From NCBI RefSeq assembly GCF_000526335.1, contig NZ_JAFW01000001.1:1054001-1118000 (forward strand): 64,000 nucleotides of DNA, written 5' to 3'. The stretch comes from Arthrobacter sp. 31Y (GTDB taxonomy: Bacteria; Actinomycetota; Actinomycetes; Actinomycetales; Micrococcaceae). Made by a program: the position numbers and the translations under genes. How positions within the stretch are numbered: position 1 is the stretch's first letter; every line of letters begins with the position of its first letter. A model generated the notes under the pieces. It made no database searches. It had not been told where the DNA came from and worked only from the letters and a program-made list of their open reading frames with translations. Shown here piece after piece: positions 57,174-64,000 of this stretch.

Positions 57174-57256
57174 GACGGAACGCTACCAAGTCACTGCCCG
57201 CAACAGAACCGTAACCACCTCCAGCGACGCCGTGTCCTGCCGGTAGGGTTGGAGCC

Positions 57257-57535
57257 ATGAGTGAACCCATCGACTTGCAGGCCACGTTCATCCCCAACGA
57301 AGGCGAGTTCTTCCGTGTGAAGCTCGCTTTGGAAATCGCGATCGACGAGGTCGTCAATGAACCCGGCTGCATCCGTTATGAACTGACTGAAGCCACCGAG
57401 GAAAAGCTCGTCCTCACTGAGCGTTGGGAATCCGAGGAGCTTCTGGAGAAGCACTCCAAGGGCATCGCCGTCCAGGACCTGAACGAGTCCCTCAGCGCAC
57501 TGCTGGCTGAGCCAGTCAAGCTCGAGCGGCTCTAG
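57257..57535 (+). CDS. Antibiotic biosynthesis monooxygenase (ABM) domain protein
   Basis: A 92-residue ferredoxin-like protein of the ABM/YgiN type: VKLALEIAIDEVVNEPGCIRYEL and WESEELLEKHSKGIAVQDLNESL are typical. Family members oxidise quinols without a cofactor or serve as small dimers. Divergent from the FadD-type gene, followed by a palindrome before the thioredoxin gene. Role unknown. Confidence 0.85.
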   Translation: MSEPIDLQATFIPNEGEFFRVKLALEIAIDEVVNEPGCIRYELTEATEEKLVLTERWESEELLEKHSKGIAVQDLNESLSALLAEPVKLERL

Positions 57536-57584
57536 CCACCGTTATCCGGCGACATCGCGGGAAGACTGCGAGAACGCCTTAAAC

Positions 57585-57622
57585 GCATCGAGGTCGCCGG
57601 AATTTTCCGGCGACCTCGATGC
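57585..57622. terminator. Bidirectional terminator between ABM and thioredoxin genes
   Basis: Perfect 18-bp arms (57585-57602, 57605-57622) around TT, with TTTT at the top of the stem. Lies between convergent genes. Confidence 0.85.
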
Positions 57623-57662
57623 TTTCCGGCGGTTTCGATTTCTCAAAAGCCGCCGCTTGGAC

Positions 57663-58040
57663 TTAGCTTTCCTGAGCCTCGGCTCGTGCCTTGGCGACGT
57701 GCGCGTGGACTTCTTCCATATCCAGGCCCTTCACGGCCTCGAGGACCTGCTCCAACTGCGGACCGTTGAGGGCACCCGGCTGCGAGAAGACCAGGACCTT
57801 TTCACGGAAGGCCATGAGCGTGGGGATGGAAGTGATCCCGGCTTCGGCGGCGAGCTGCTGCTCAGCCTCGGTGTCCACCTTCGCGAACACCACGTCAGTG
57901 TGCTTCTCTGAAGCGGCCCCGTAGGTGGGGGCAAACTGACGGCACGGGGCACACCAAGATGCCCAGAAATCCACCAGGACAATGTCATTGTCCTCGATGG
58001 TCGATGCGAACTGTTCTCCAGTGATGTCAACTGTAGCCAT
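57663..58040 (-). CDS. Thioredoxin with WCAPC active site
   Basis: A 125-residue thioredoxin fold: FWASWCAPCRQF with Cys30/Cys33 and the later cis-Pro in GITSIPTLMAFRE. Usual thioredoxins have WCGPC; Ala here is a common variant that can shift redox potential. The ATG at 58040 fits, longer starts are not supported. Acts as a disulfide reductase in the cytoplasm. Divergent from the TetR gene. Confidence 0.92.
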   Translation of the reverse strand: MATVDITGEQFASTIEDNDIVLVDFWASWCAPCRQFAPTYGAASEKHTDVVFAKVDTEAEQQLAAEAGITSIPTLMAFREKVLVFSQPGALNGPQLEQVLEAVKGLDMEEVHAHVAKARAEAQES

Positions 58041-58193
58041 GCTTCCACGGTACGCGACCCCGCCCGCGAAGTCCCGCGGAGGGGCTCCCTGTTCGCTGTC
58101 TGCGTCACCGGGAATAAACGCCCATGCGGAAGTTTTCCGTAGTACCTGTAAAACCTCTTGTCCCGGATTGAACAAGTGTTTAGTCTATGAAAC

Positions 58194-58886
58194 ATGCGTT
58201 CAAGCGCAGAGGATCTAACCACCCGGGCCCGCATCCGCGACGCCGCCATTGGGCTCTTCGGCCGCGATGGATTCGCCCGCGCCACCGTCAGGGCTGTTGC
58301 CTCTACCGCCGGCGTCAGTCCCGGCCTGGTCATCCATCACTTCGGAAGCAAAGCCGGGCTGCGCGATGCCTGCGATCAGCATGTCCTCGCACAAACAGCA
58401 ACCCAGGGTCGTGAAAAAGCCGATCCAGTATCCACGCGGCAGCTGATCCAGGACTACTTGAACCACCCGGATCAGTACGCCGACGAAATCACGTACATCC
58501 GACGCGCCCTCAGCGATGAGTCCGAGGCCGGCGACGCCTTCTTCGACGCCGTCGTGAAGCAAACCCAGGACATCATCCACGCCGGGATGGAGGCCGGAAC
58601 CATCCGAAAGTTCGACGACGTCCGGTCCACCGCCGTCGTCATCGCCTCCAACAGCCTCTCGATCCTCATGCTGGGACGGCACCTCTCACGGACGCTGGGG
58701 ACTGTGGGCCCGGAGCCCCACGGGATCGGCCCCGAACTCCTCCGGCAACTGACCCTGCCCGCCCTGGAGATTTACACACACGGTTTCTACGCCGACGCGC
58801 GGTTCCTTGACGCGGCCCGCGAAGCCATCAACCACAACACCAACACCAACACCAACACCAACACCGTAAGGGAGCATGCCCCGTGA
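58194..58886 (+). CDS. TetR-family regulator with Asn-Thr repeat tail
   Basis: A 230-residue regulator: helix-turn-helix RIRDAAIGLFGRDGFARATVRAVAST and GVSPGLVIHHFGSKAGLRDAC at the N-terminus. The C-terminal 20 residues contain Asn-Thr five times, encoded by a hexanucleotide repeat at 58836-58865. Its stop overlaps the ABC ATPase GTG start by 4 bp, so repressor and exporter are one operon, and it probably controls itself and the exporter in response to the exported drug. Confidence 0.9.
   Translation: MRSSAEDLTTRARIRDAAIGLFGRDGFARATVRAVASTAGVSPGLVIHHFGSKAGLRDACDQHVLAQTATQGREKADPVSTRQLIQDYLNHPDQYADEITYIRRALSDESEAGDAFFDAVVKQTQDIIHAGMEAGTIRKFDDVRSTAVVIASNSLSILMLGRHLSRTLGTVGPEPHGIGPELLRQLTLPALEIYTHGFYADARFLDAAREAINHNTNTNTNTNTVREHAP
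58836..58865 (+). repeat. Hexanucleotide repeat (AACACC)5 inside the TetR gene
   Basis: Five perfect units encoding Asn-Thr repeats near the C-terminus. Changes in copy number keep the frame. Confidence 0.95.
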
Positions 58887-59851
58887 CCCAGGCAATCGTC
58901 GTCGAGGGTTTGCGCAAGAAGTTCGGGTCCCGGGAAGTCCTGCATGGACTTGATTTTGCGGTGGAACCCGGATCGGTATTCGGCGTCATCGGGCCGAACG
59001 GAGCGGGCAAGACCACCACCATGCGTTGCCTGCTGGATATTATTCGGCCCAGCGCGGGGTCCATTTCCGTCCTGGGACAGAATCCCCGTTCGGCCGGCAC
59101 AGCGCTCCGCCGCAGGATTGGCTACCTTCCCGGCGAGCTCCACTTGGAAAACCGGACCACGGGGCGCCGCATGCTGGAGCACTTCGCGGCGATCAGCGGG
59201 CCCGTGGAACCCAAGCACGTCAACGAACTCGCCGAACGGCTGAACCTGGATCTTGATCGCCAGACCCGGAAACTCTCCAAAGGCAACAAGCAGAAGCTCG
59301 GACTCCTGCAGGCCTACATGCACAAGCCCGAACTCCTGGTGCTGGACGAACCCACCAGCGGCCTGGATCCCCTGGTTCAGCAGGTGTTCCATGCGATGGT
59401 TCGCGAGGCAGTGGATGACGGCGCAACGGTGTTCCTCAGTTCGCACGTCCTCAGTGAAGTACAGCAGGCCGCCGACGCCGTGGCTATCCTCCGCGACGGT
59501 GAAATCGTCACTGTTTCCACCGTAGAGGCACTCAGGACGGCAGCAGTCCGGCAGCTGAGGTTGAACAGCACCGGAACGGAAGCGCACGACGTCGGCGCGG
59601 TGCTGGCCCGCGTGCCCGGCGTCGCCAACGTGGCGGTCAGGGAGCTCAAAGCCGACGGGCACGCCGCCCCAACAGTTGAGGCCACGGCGACGCTCTCCGG
59701 CCACGTTCAGCCCTTGGTCCAGGAGCTGGCCAGGTTGAACCTGACGGATCTTGTCCTCGAAGAACCTGACCTGGAGGAAGCCGTCCTGACGCTCTACACG
59801 GCCCAATCACCTCTGCCTGGCCGGCACGCGGAAGGAGCGCACCGTGCCTAA
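58883..59851 (+). CDS. ABC-2 type exporter ATP-binding protein
   Basis: A 322-residue ATPase starting at GTG. Walker A GPNGAGKTTTM, signature LSKGNKQKLGLLQA and Walker B LLVLDEPTSGLD, VFLSSHVLSEVQ H-loop. The C-terminal roughly 100 residues are the DrrA-type extension. It powers efflux of a drug or lipid with the following permease, overlapping it by 8 bp. Confidence 0.94.
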   Translation: MTQAIVVEGLRKKFGSREVLHGLDFAVEPGSVFGVIGPNGAGKTTTMRCLLDIIRPSAGSISVLGQNPRSAGTALRRRIGYLPGELHLENRTTGRRMLEHFAAISGPVEPKHVNELAERLNLDLDRQTRKLSKGNKQKLGLLQAYMHKPELLVLDEPTSGLDPLVQQVFHAMVREAVDDGATVFLSSHVLSEVQQAADAVAILRDGEIVTVSTVEALRTAAVRQLRLNSTGTEAHDVGAVLARVPGVANVAVRELKADGHAAPTVEATATLSGHVQPLVQELARLNLTDLVLEEPDLEEAVLTLYTAQSPLPGRHAEGAHRA

Positions 59852-60644
59852 GATCCTCCCCTTGTTCACCAAGGCCCTGACCGACTCCTGGCGTTCAACG
59901 CTGGCCTGGGCAGTCGGTTTGTCGGCGGCATGCATGCTGTACCTGCCGCTCTATCCCTCGATCGGAGGCAGTGCGCAGATGCAGGACCTGATCAATGCGC
60001 TTCCTCCCGAAATGACCAAAGCCCTGAACTACGATCAAATCGCCTCAGGACCCGGTTACACCCAGGCCACCATGTTCGGGCTGATCGGATTTCTGCTGAT
60101 GTCCATGGCCTCCATCGGCTGGGGTGCCGCGGCCGTGGGTGGCGACGAGGAATCCGGCTTGCTCGAACTGACGCTCGCCCACAGTGTTACCCGGGTACAG
60201 GTAGTCCTCGAACGCGCCCTGGCAATCGTGGTTCGTATTGCGTTGCTTTCGGTCCTCGTTTTCCTGTTGGTGCTGGGACTGAACGGGCCCTCGCAACTGG
60301 GCATCGACGTCGGGCATCTTGCTGGGGCGGTGCTGCTGTTTGCCGCTTTGGCGTTGCTCAGCGGGACTGCTGCCCTCTTCACCGGCGCACTGAGCGGCCG
60401 GAAGATTTACGGGATCGCAGCTGGCGCCGCAGTGGCTGTGCTCGGGTACGTGTTCAACGCCGTGGGACGGCAAAGTCCGGATGTCGAGTGGTTGCTGAAC
60501 CTTTCGCCCTACCACTGGGCTTACGGCAATTCCCCGGTAGCCAACGGCGCGGACTGGGGAGCTGCCGCGGGCCTATACGGTATCTCTGCGGTATTCATCG
60601 TGTTGGGAGCGACGGCCCTGCAGCGACGCGATGTAGGGGTTTAG
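59844..60644 (+). CDS. ABC-2 type exporter permease
   Basis: A 266-residue membrane protein with about six helices, GTG start inside the ATPase gene end. GDEESGLLELTLAHSVTRVQVVLERALAI is typical of the tetronasin/ABC-2 permease group. With the ATPase it exports an unknown substrate; the TetR regulator in the operon suggests a toxic compound. Confidence 0.9.
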   Translation: MPKILPLFTKALTDSWRSTLAWAVGLSAACMLYLPLYPSIGGSAQMQDLINALPPEMTKALNYDQIASGPGYTQATMFGLIGFLLMSMASIGWGAAAVGGDEESGLLELTLAHSVTRVQVVLERALAIVVRIALLSVLVFLLVLGLNGPSQLGIDVGHLAGAVLLFAALALLSGTAALFTGALSGRKIYGIAAGAAVAVLGYVFNAVGRQSPDVEWLLNLSPYHWAYGNSPVANGADWGAAAGLYGISAVFIVLGATALQRRDVGV

Positions 60645-60655
60645 CGCCAGGTGTT

Positions 60656-61201
60656 TCAACGCCAGACGTGCGGTGCCGGACGCCGCGAGCCGGGAAGGGC
60701 GTTGTTTTCACGCCACTCGTGGATCCACTCGGGCAACTCGAGGTCAGCCGGTGGCGCTCCGAACTCAGCGATGATTTCTTCCTGCGTGACGGGCTTGCCC
60801 TGGTTGACCAAGCGGGTGGCGATGTGAGCCCGGGCGTAAATCTCACCGTCCACCACCATGCGCTGTTCAAAGTAGATGGCCTTGGTGTCCAGCCCGATGA
60901 TGCGGGTCTCAATGGTGTAGCGCTGCCAAAGTTGCAGGGACTTGCGGAAGGCAATGGTTTCACCAGCTGCCACCGGACTCCAGCCACGCTTACGCATCCT
61001 CGCCCAGATGCCGCTGCGGACCATGAGATCGAACCGACCGAGGTCCATCAACGAGAAATACATGCCGTTATTGACGTGCATTGCGATGTCGATGTCAGTG
61101 GGCAGAACCCGCAAGGGCAGCGACGATTCTTCCCAAACACCGAGCGGCGAGCGCTTGGAGGATGTGAACAGCAACATGAGGGTGCGAAGAAGCAGATGCA
61201 T
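60656..61201 (-). CDS. Thioesterase-like hot-dog protein
   Basis: A 181-residue 4HBT-fold protein: LPTDIDIAMHVNNGMYFSLMDLGRFD carries the catalytic Asp, and IRKSLQLWQRY-like strand follows. It resembles the YbgC/FcbC acyl-CoA thioesterases (thioesterase family 2 type). Substrate unknown. Convergent with the exporter permease, only 11 bp apart, so transcripts overlap. Confidence 0.87.
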   Translation of the reverse strand: MHLLLRTLMLLFTSSKRSPLGVWEESSLPLRVLPTDIDIAMHVNNGMYFSLMDLGRFDLMVRSGIWARMRKRGWSPVAAGETIAFRKSLQLWQRYTIETRIIGLDTKAIYFEQRMVVDGEIYARAHIATRLVNQGKPVTQEEIIAEFGAPPADLELPEWIHEWRENNALPGSRRPAPHVWR

Positions 61202-61375
61202 GACTCAATGTTACCCATCAGTAACTTGGCGGGGAATACACGGACCGCATAGTGGACCCCGCCTTGGGCAAAGCCGGTTTATGTCCAACGTTTGCACAAA
61301 CGTTTACCGCTGGTTCATGAAAGACGTGCACAATATCTGAAACTCATATTGATGGAACACACAAGGGGGACCCCT

Positions 61376-61597
61376 TTGAGCACGCTGCAAACCACCAGGC
61401 CGCAAGGTGACGTTTGGCCTGAACTCTCCCGCCACCAGCACGTGGTCCTCCAGGATGCCCGCGGCAACCGGATCGAGGGAACCATCGATGGCATGACCAA
61501 CGATCGCAGTACGCTGTGGATCCAGCTCAAGGGCGGCCTGGGACGTCAACTGATTCACCACTTGGACGGCTACTGGCTGGAGACACCGGCCTGCTGA
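61376..61597 (+). CDS. Small hypothetical protein
   Basis: 73 residues. The TTG at 61376 has a strong ribosome site (GGGGG at 61365-61369, 6-base gap); an in-frame ATG at 61352 has none, so TTG is preferred, though the longer form remains possible. Contents: QHVVLQDARGNRIEGTIDGMTN and a hydrophobic TLWIQLKGG pattern, which look like a small beta-barrel. Family unknown. Confidence 0.6.
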   Translation: MSTLQTTRPQGDVWPELSRHQHVVLQDARGNRIEGTIDGMTNDRSTLWIQLKGGLGRQLIHHLDGYWLETPAC

Positions 61598-61643
61598 TCC
61601 CCTGCAGTAAAGGCAGGGCTTTCGCTGTGGCTAGTATTCCCGT

Positions 61644-62435
61644 ATGACTCAAGCGCGATACAGGGACCTGGTTGAATGGCCCCTCATGGCCACAGCATTG
61701 ATTTTTCTCACCGCTTACGCGTGGCAGGTCATCGGTCGCGTCAGCGGGGCTGAGGCAATCCCCTTCGAAGTGGTCCTCTGGATCACATGGGGGATTTTCG
61801 CTTTGGACTACTTCGTCAATCTCTGGCTTGCCGAAGACCGTATGCGGTGGTTCCTCTGGAATCTCCACGAACTCCTGATTGTGGTGCTCCCCTTCTTCCG
61901 GCCACTCCGGTTGCTGCGACTGGTCACGTTACTCTCCGTCCTGCAGCGCACGGTGGGCGAAACACTGCGCGGACGCGTGGCTACGTATGTTGCCGGTGCA
62001 GCTGCGATGCTGATCCTCATCGGGGCCCTGGCCGTGCTGGACGTGGAGCAAAACGCCCCCGACGCCAAAATCCTCAATTTCGGGGACGCCGCCTGGTGGG
62101 CCATCACCACCATCACCACAGTGGGGTACGGAGACCTCTACCCCGTGACTCCCATCGGCAGGATAGTGGCTGCCGCCCTGATGATGAGCGGAATCGCGGT
62201 CCTGGGTATTGTCACGGCCTCCATTGCCTCATGGCTCCTGCAGCGAATTGAGGAGAATGCCGAGGGCGTGGCCGCAGCAGCGGAAGTCAAGGCCGCAGCT
62301 GCCGAGGAACCGGTCCGCGCCGAGATGGCGGACCTCGTATCGGAAATCGCAGCCCTTCGGAGGGAGATCGCGGAACTCCGGCAAGCCACGGAGACCGGGC
62401 AGGGCACGCACATTAGGCAGGAGCGCGAGGTCTAG
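61644..62435 (+). CDS. Voltage-gated potassium channel-like protein with coiled-coil tail
   Basis: A 263-residue ion channel with an S1-S4 domain plus pore. The voltage-sensor-like segment RPLRLLRLVTLL is at 86-97, the K+ selectivity filter TVGYGD at 159-164, and an Ala/Glu-rich coiled coil at about 215-250 for tetramer assembly. Stand-alone, convergent with tRNA-Tyr. It lets K+ through the membrane; physiological role unknown. Confidence 0.92.
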   Translation: MTQARYRDLVEWPLMATALIFLTAYAWQVIGRVSGAEAIPFEVVLWITWGIFALDYFVNLWLAEDRMRWFLWNLHELLIVVLPFFRPLRLLRLVTLLSVLQRTVGETLRGRVATYVAGAAAMLILIGALAVLDVEQNAPDAKILNFGDAAWWAITTITTVGYGDLYPVTPIGRIVAAALMMSGIAVLGIVTASIASWLLQRIEENAEGVAAAAEVKAAAAEEPVRAEMADLVSEIAALRREIAELRQATETGQGTHIRQEREV

Positions 62436-62624
62436 TCCCGGCGTCGGGGTCTATTCCGTGCCGCCACCACCAACTTTGAGCACTCGGGTGCTGCGACGCG
62501 CCGAGGTTTGCGGCGCGCCGCAGGGTTGATGCCATCAATGTGGGTGGTAGCCGCACACCCTCCCTGCGCGACCTCCTTGGGCGACACGGAATCAGGAAGC
62601 CAAGACTAATTGTGGGCACACGAA

Positions 62625-62657
62625 AAAATCCCCGGAACCAATGGTTCCGGGGATTTT
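62625..62657 (-). terminator. Rho-independent terminator of tRNA-Tyr
   Basis: 16-bp arms (62625-62640, 62642-62657), practically a full palindrome, with a T run on the minus strand, directly after the tRNA. Confidence 0.9.
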
Positions 62658-62664
62658 CCTTGGG

Positions 62665-62746
62665 TGGCAGATGAGGGATTCGAACCCCCGTAGGCGTTGC
62701 CAGCTGATTTACAGTCAGCCCCCTTTGGCCGCTCGGGTAATCTGCC
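62665..62746 (-). tRNA. tRNA-Tyr (anticodon GTA)
   Basis: Minus-strand type II tRNA of 82 nt with a long variable arm. Acceptor GGCAGAT pairs with ATCTGCC, and the anticodon loop CTGTAAA gives GTA. CCA is not encoded. Confidence 0.95.
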
Positions 62747-62874
62747 GAACTTCAAAAGAAGATCACTTCCGGAGACCGTTTCTTTTAGATCCGGTAACCG
62801 AAGGCAGAGACAACCTTACAGAACTTTTTGCGAAGAATCTAATCGGCGCCGGACGCCGGGGATTTATCGGGATT

Positions 62875-63141
62875 TCAGGCTTCTCCGAGGATCCTGCCAG
62901 CCAGTTTGGCCTCAAACTTTTCGGCTTGCTCGGCAGTGATCTGGTTGAGCTGCACAGCGCGCAGCAAGTCCGCGTGGACTCCGTCCATTCGGGAAGCAGC
63001 GTCGGGAACCGGACTGAGGACGATCGATGCCGCGACAGCTGCGGCAGCTACGGCACTTGCTGCGGCAACTGCGGCCGTACCAATGGAACCTGCTGCTGCG
63101 GACGCGGTTTTGCTGATGGACTGGACGGCCTTGCTGCTCAT
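62875..63141 (-). CDS. Small Ala-rich hypothetical protein
   Basis: An 88-residue protein with one hydrophobic Ala/Val-rich segment (about 12-42) and a polar C-terminal helix ending QLNQITAEQAEKFEAKLAGRILGEA. GGAGGA lies in front of the ATG at 63141. It could be a membrane or secreted small protein. I do not recognise a family. Minus strand, divergent from yajQ. Confidence 0.65.
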   Translation of the reverse strand: MSSKAVQSISKTASAAAGSIGTAAVAAASAVAAAAVAASIVLSPVPDAASRMDGVHADLLRAVQLNQITAEQAEKFEAKLAGRILGEA

Positions 63142-63324
63142 GCTGATCCTCCGTGGATGCGTTCTTCCAACTGGTACAACTCTCAACGGGCAGCCTCAGT
63201 TCCAACCCTGCATGCGCTGTGAGCGAACTGTGAAAGAACTCCCCGGCCCCAACCCACGCCTTCCGTACTAGGCTGGATGCCAGACCAACCCCGCCCTCAC
63301 AGGGCCCCCAACCTAAGGAGAGTC

Positions 63325-63816
63325 ATGGCAGGCGAATCCACATTCGACGTCGTAAGCAAAGTAGACAAGCAAGAGGTTGCCAACGCGCTCAACCAGTCCC
63401 AGAAGGAAATCGCCCAGCGGTACGACTTCAAGGGCGTCGGTGCTGAGATCGACTTCAGCGGCGAAAAGATCCTCATGAAGGCAAACTCCGAGGACCGCAT
63501 CCTGGCTGTTCTGGACGTCTTCCAGTCCAAGCTCATCAAGCGCGGCATCTCCTTGAAGTCCTTGGACCAAGGCGAACCCTACCCGTCCGGCAAGGAATTC
63601 CGCCTGGAGTGCACCATCAAGGAGGGCATTGCCCAGGACATCGCCAAGAAGATCAACAAGATCATCCGCGATGAAGCCCCCAAGTCGGTCAAGTCCCAGA
63701 TCCAGGGCGACGAGCTCCGCGTCACCTCCAAGTCGCGCGATGACCTGCAGGAGACCATGAACATCCTGAAGAAGTTCGACGAGGCCGATCTCCAGTTCGT
63801 GAACTTCCGCAGCTAG
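63325..63816 (+). CDS. YajQ-family nucleotide-binding protein
   Basis: A 163-residue protein of the YajQ family, linked to cyclic di-GMP binding in xanthomonads and to RNA or phage factors elsewhere. Two ferredoxin-like halves; the N-terminus MAGESTFDVVSKVDKQEVANA and the C-terminal DDLQETMNILKKFDEADLQFVNF are typical. AAGGAG precedes the ATG at 63325; the upstream in-frame start is rejected. Function in actinobacteria is not known. Confidence 0.94.
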   Translation: MAGESTFDVVSKVDKQEVANALNQSQKEIAQRYDFKGVGAEIDFSGEKILMKANSEDRILAVLDVFQSKLIKRGISLKSLDQGEPYPSGKEFRLECTIKEGIAQDIAKKINKIIRDEAPKSVKSQIQGDELRVTSKSRDDLQETMNILKKFDEADLQFVNFRS

Positions 63817-63852
63817 CACCCCGCAAAAAACGCGGAGGCAATCAACGGCCTC

Positions 63853-63895
63853 AAAGCCGGGACGCACGCCCATCAGGGCACTGCATCCCGGCTTT
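63853..63895 (+). terminator. Terminator downstream of yajQ
   Basis: AAAGCCGGGA (63853-63862) pairs with TCCCGGCTTT (63886-63895), then TT. Plus-strand rho-independent terminator. Confidence 0.75.
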
Positions 63896-63988
63896 TTGCT
63901 GCCCTCAACTACATCGATTGTCGTAATGAGCGAGCGCATTAGCACATGATTAGTTTGCGTAATAGTCAAGTCACAGTATCCTTCTTCC

Positions 63989-64000
63989 TTAGGTGAGCCT
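63989..64000. promoter_or_regulatory. Left half of a probable iron box (IdeR/DmdR type), cut by the window
   Basis: TTAGGTGAGCCT at the very end matches the left part of the actinobacterial iron-box consensus TTAGGTTAGGCTAACCTAA. The right half and the gene lie beyond the window. A -35/-10-like pair, TTGCGT and TATCCT, precedes it. Confidence 0.45.

Noticed and set aside
57585..57622. A small regulatory RNA between the ABM and thioredoxin genes
   Set aside because: The 18-bp stem with a TTTT top between convergent genes is explained more simply as a bidirectional terminator.
62413..62619. Minus-strand 68-codon frame between the ion channel and tRNA-Tyr
   Set aside because: Low-complexity Arg/Pro/Ala composition typical of noncoding GC-rich DNA; overlaps the channel gene end. 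I see no gene in 62436-62624.

Overview
The window is chromosomal DNA from a high-GC actinobacterium, most likely Arthrobacter or Paenarthrobacter (Micrococcaceae). This rests on GC-rich codon use, many GTG starts and 4-bp start/stop overlaps, actinobacterial gene neighbourhoods (hadA-like/hadB-like/murB, cbs/metB, a mutT1-type N-terminal partner), CUT1 sugar transporters lacking their own ATPase, and a partial IdeR/DmdR-type iron box at the right edge. I see no rRNA, CRISPR array, phage or transposase gene. The genus is an inference from gene content, not from a search.

Layout. 1-5.6 kb: end of a MutT1-like gene, a membrane protein with its GntR/YtrA-type regulator, thymidylate synthase and dihydrofolate reductase, a small membrane protein, and aspartate-semialdehyde dehydrogenase. 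5.6-12.9 kb: mostly minus-strand housekeeping and accessory genes (AlkZ-like protein, murB, an MFS carrier, two MaoC-fold dehydratases, a DUF2797 protein, a CitE-like lyase). 13.2-17.1 kb: a sulfonate/taurine uptake operon ending in a TauD-type dioxygenase. 17.2-24.7 kb: an aldo/keto reductase, then an alpha-glucoside system (GH13 enzyme, binding protein, two permeases, ROK repressor) tied together by shared AT-rich operator-like sites. 24.7-33.7 kb: a Na+/H+ antiporter, an SDR, tRNA-Met and tRNA-Thr, a LysM protein, a DEAD-box helicase with a long leader, a MOSC protein, and a two-component pair resembling KdpE and a truncated KdpD. 33.8-37.2 kb: a three-gene operon encoding a YgiB-like membrane protein, a YgiC-type ATP-grasp ligase and an APC permease. 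37.4-45.7 kb: glutaryl-CoA-dehydrogenase-like enzyme, then a TetR-controlled beta-galactoside operon (binding protein, two permeases, GH2 enzyme). 45.7-57.2 kb: MFS/HxlR pair, secreted phospholipase C, metB/cbs, a VOC protein, AlkA-like glycosylase, a DUF559 gene bracketed by near-identical palindromes, and a FadD-type ligase. 57.2-64 kb: ABM monooxygenase, thioredoxin, a TetR/ABC-2 exporter operon, a thioesterase, a potassium channel, tRNA-Tyr, small proteins and YajQ.

The points most worth following are: (a) the YgiB-YgiC-permease operon, in a lineage that makes mycothiol rather than glutathione, so the ligase substrate is unknown; the YgiB-like protein ends in Gly-Gly; (b) the DUF559 endonuclease-like gene lying between two copies of one long palindrome; (c) a family of long intergenic palindromes, two of which share a consensus, placed almost always between convergent genes; (d) readable operators for the GntR, ROK and TetR regulators.
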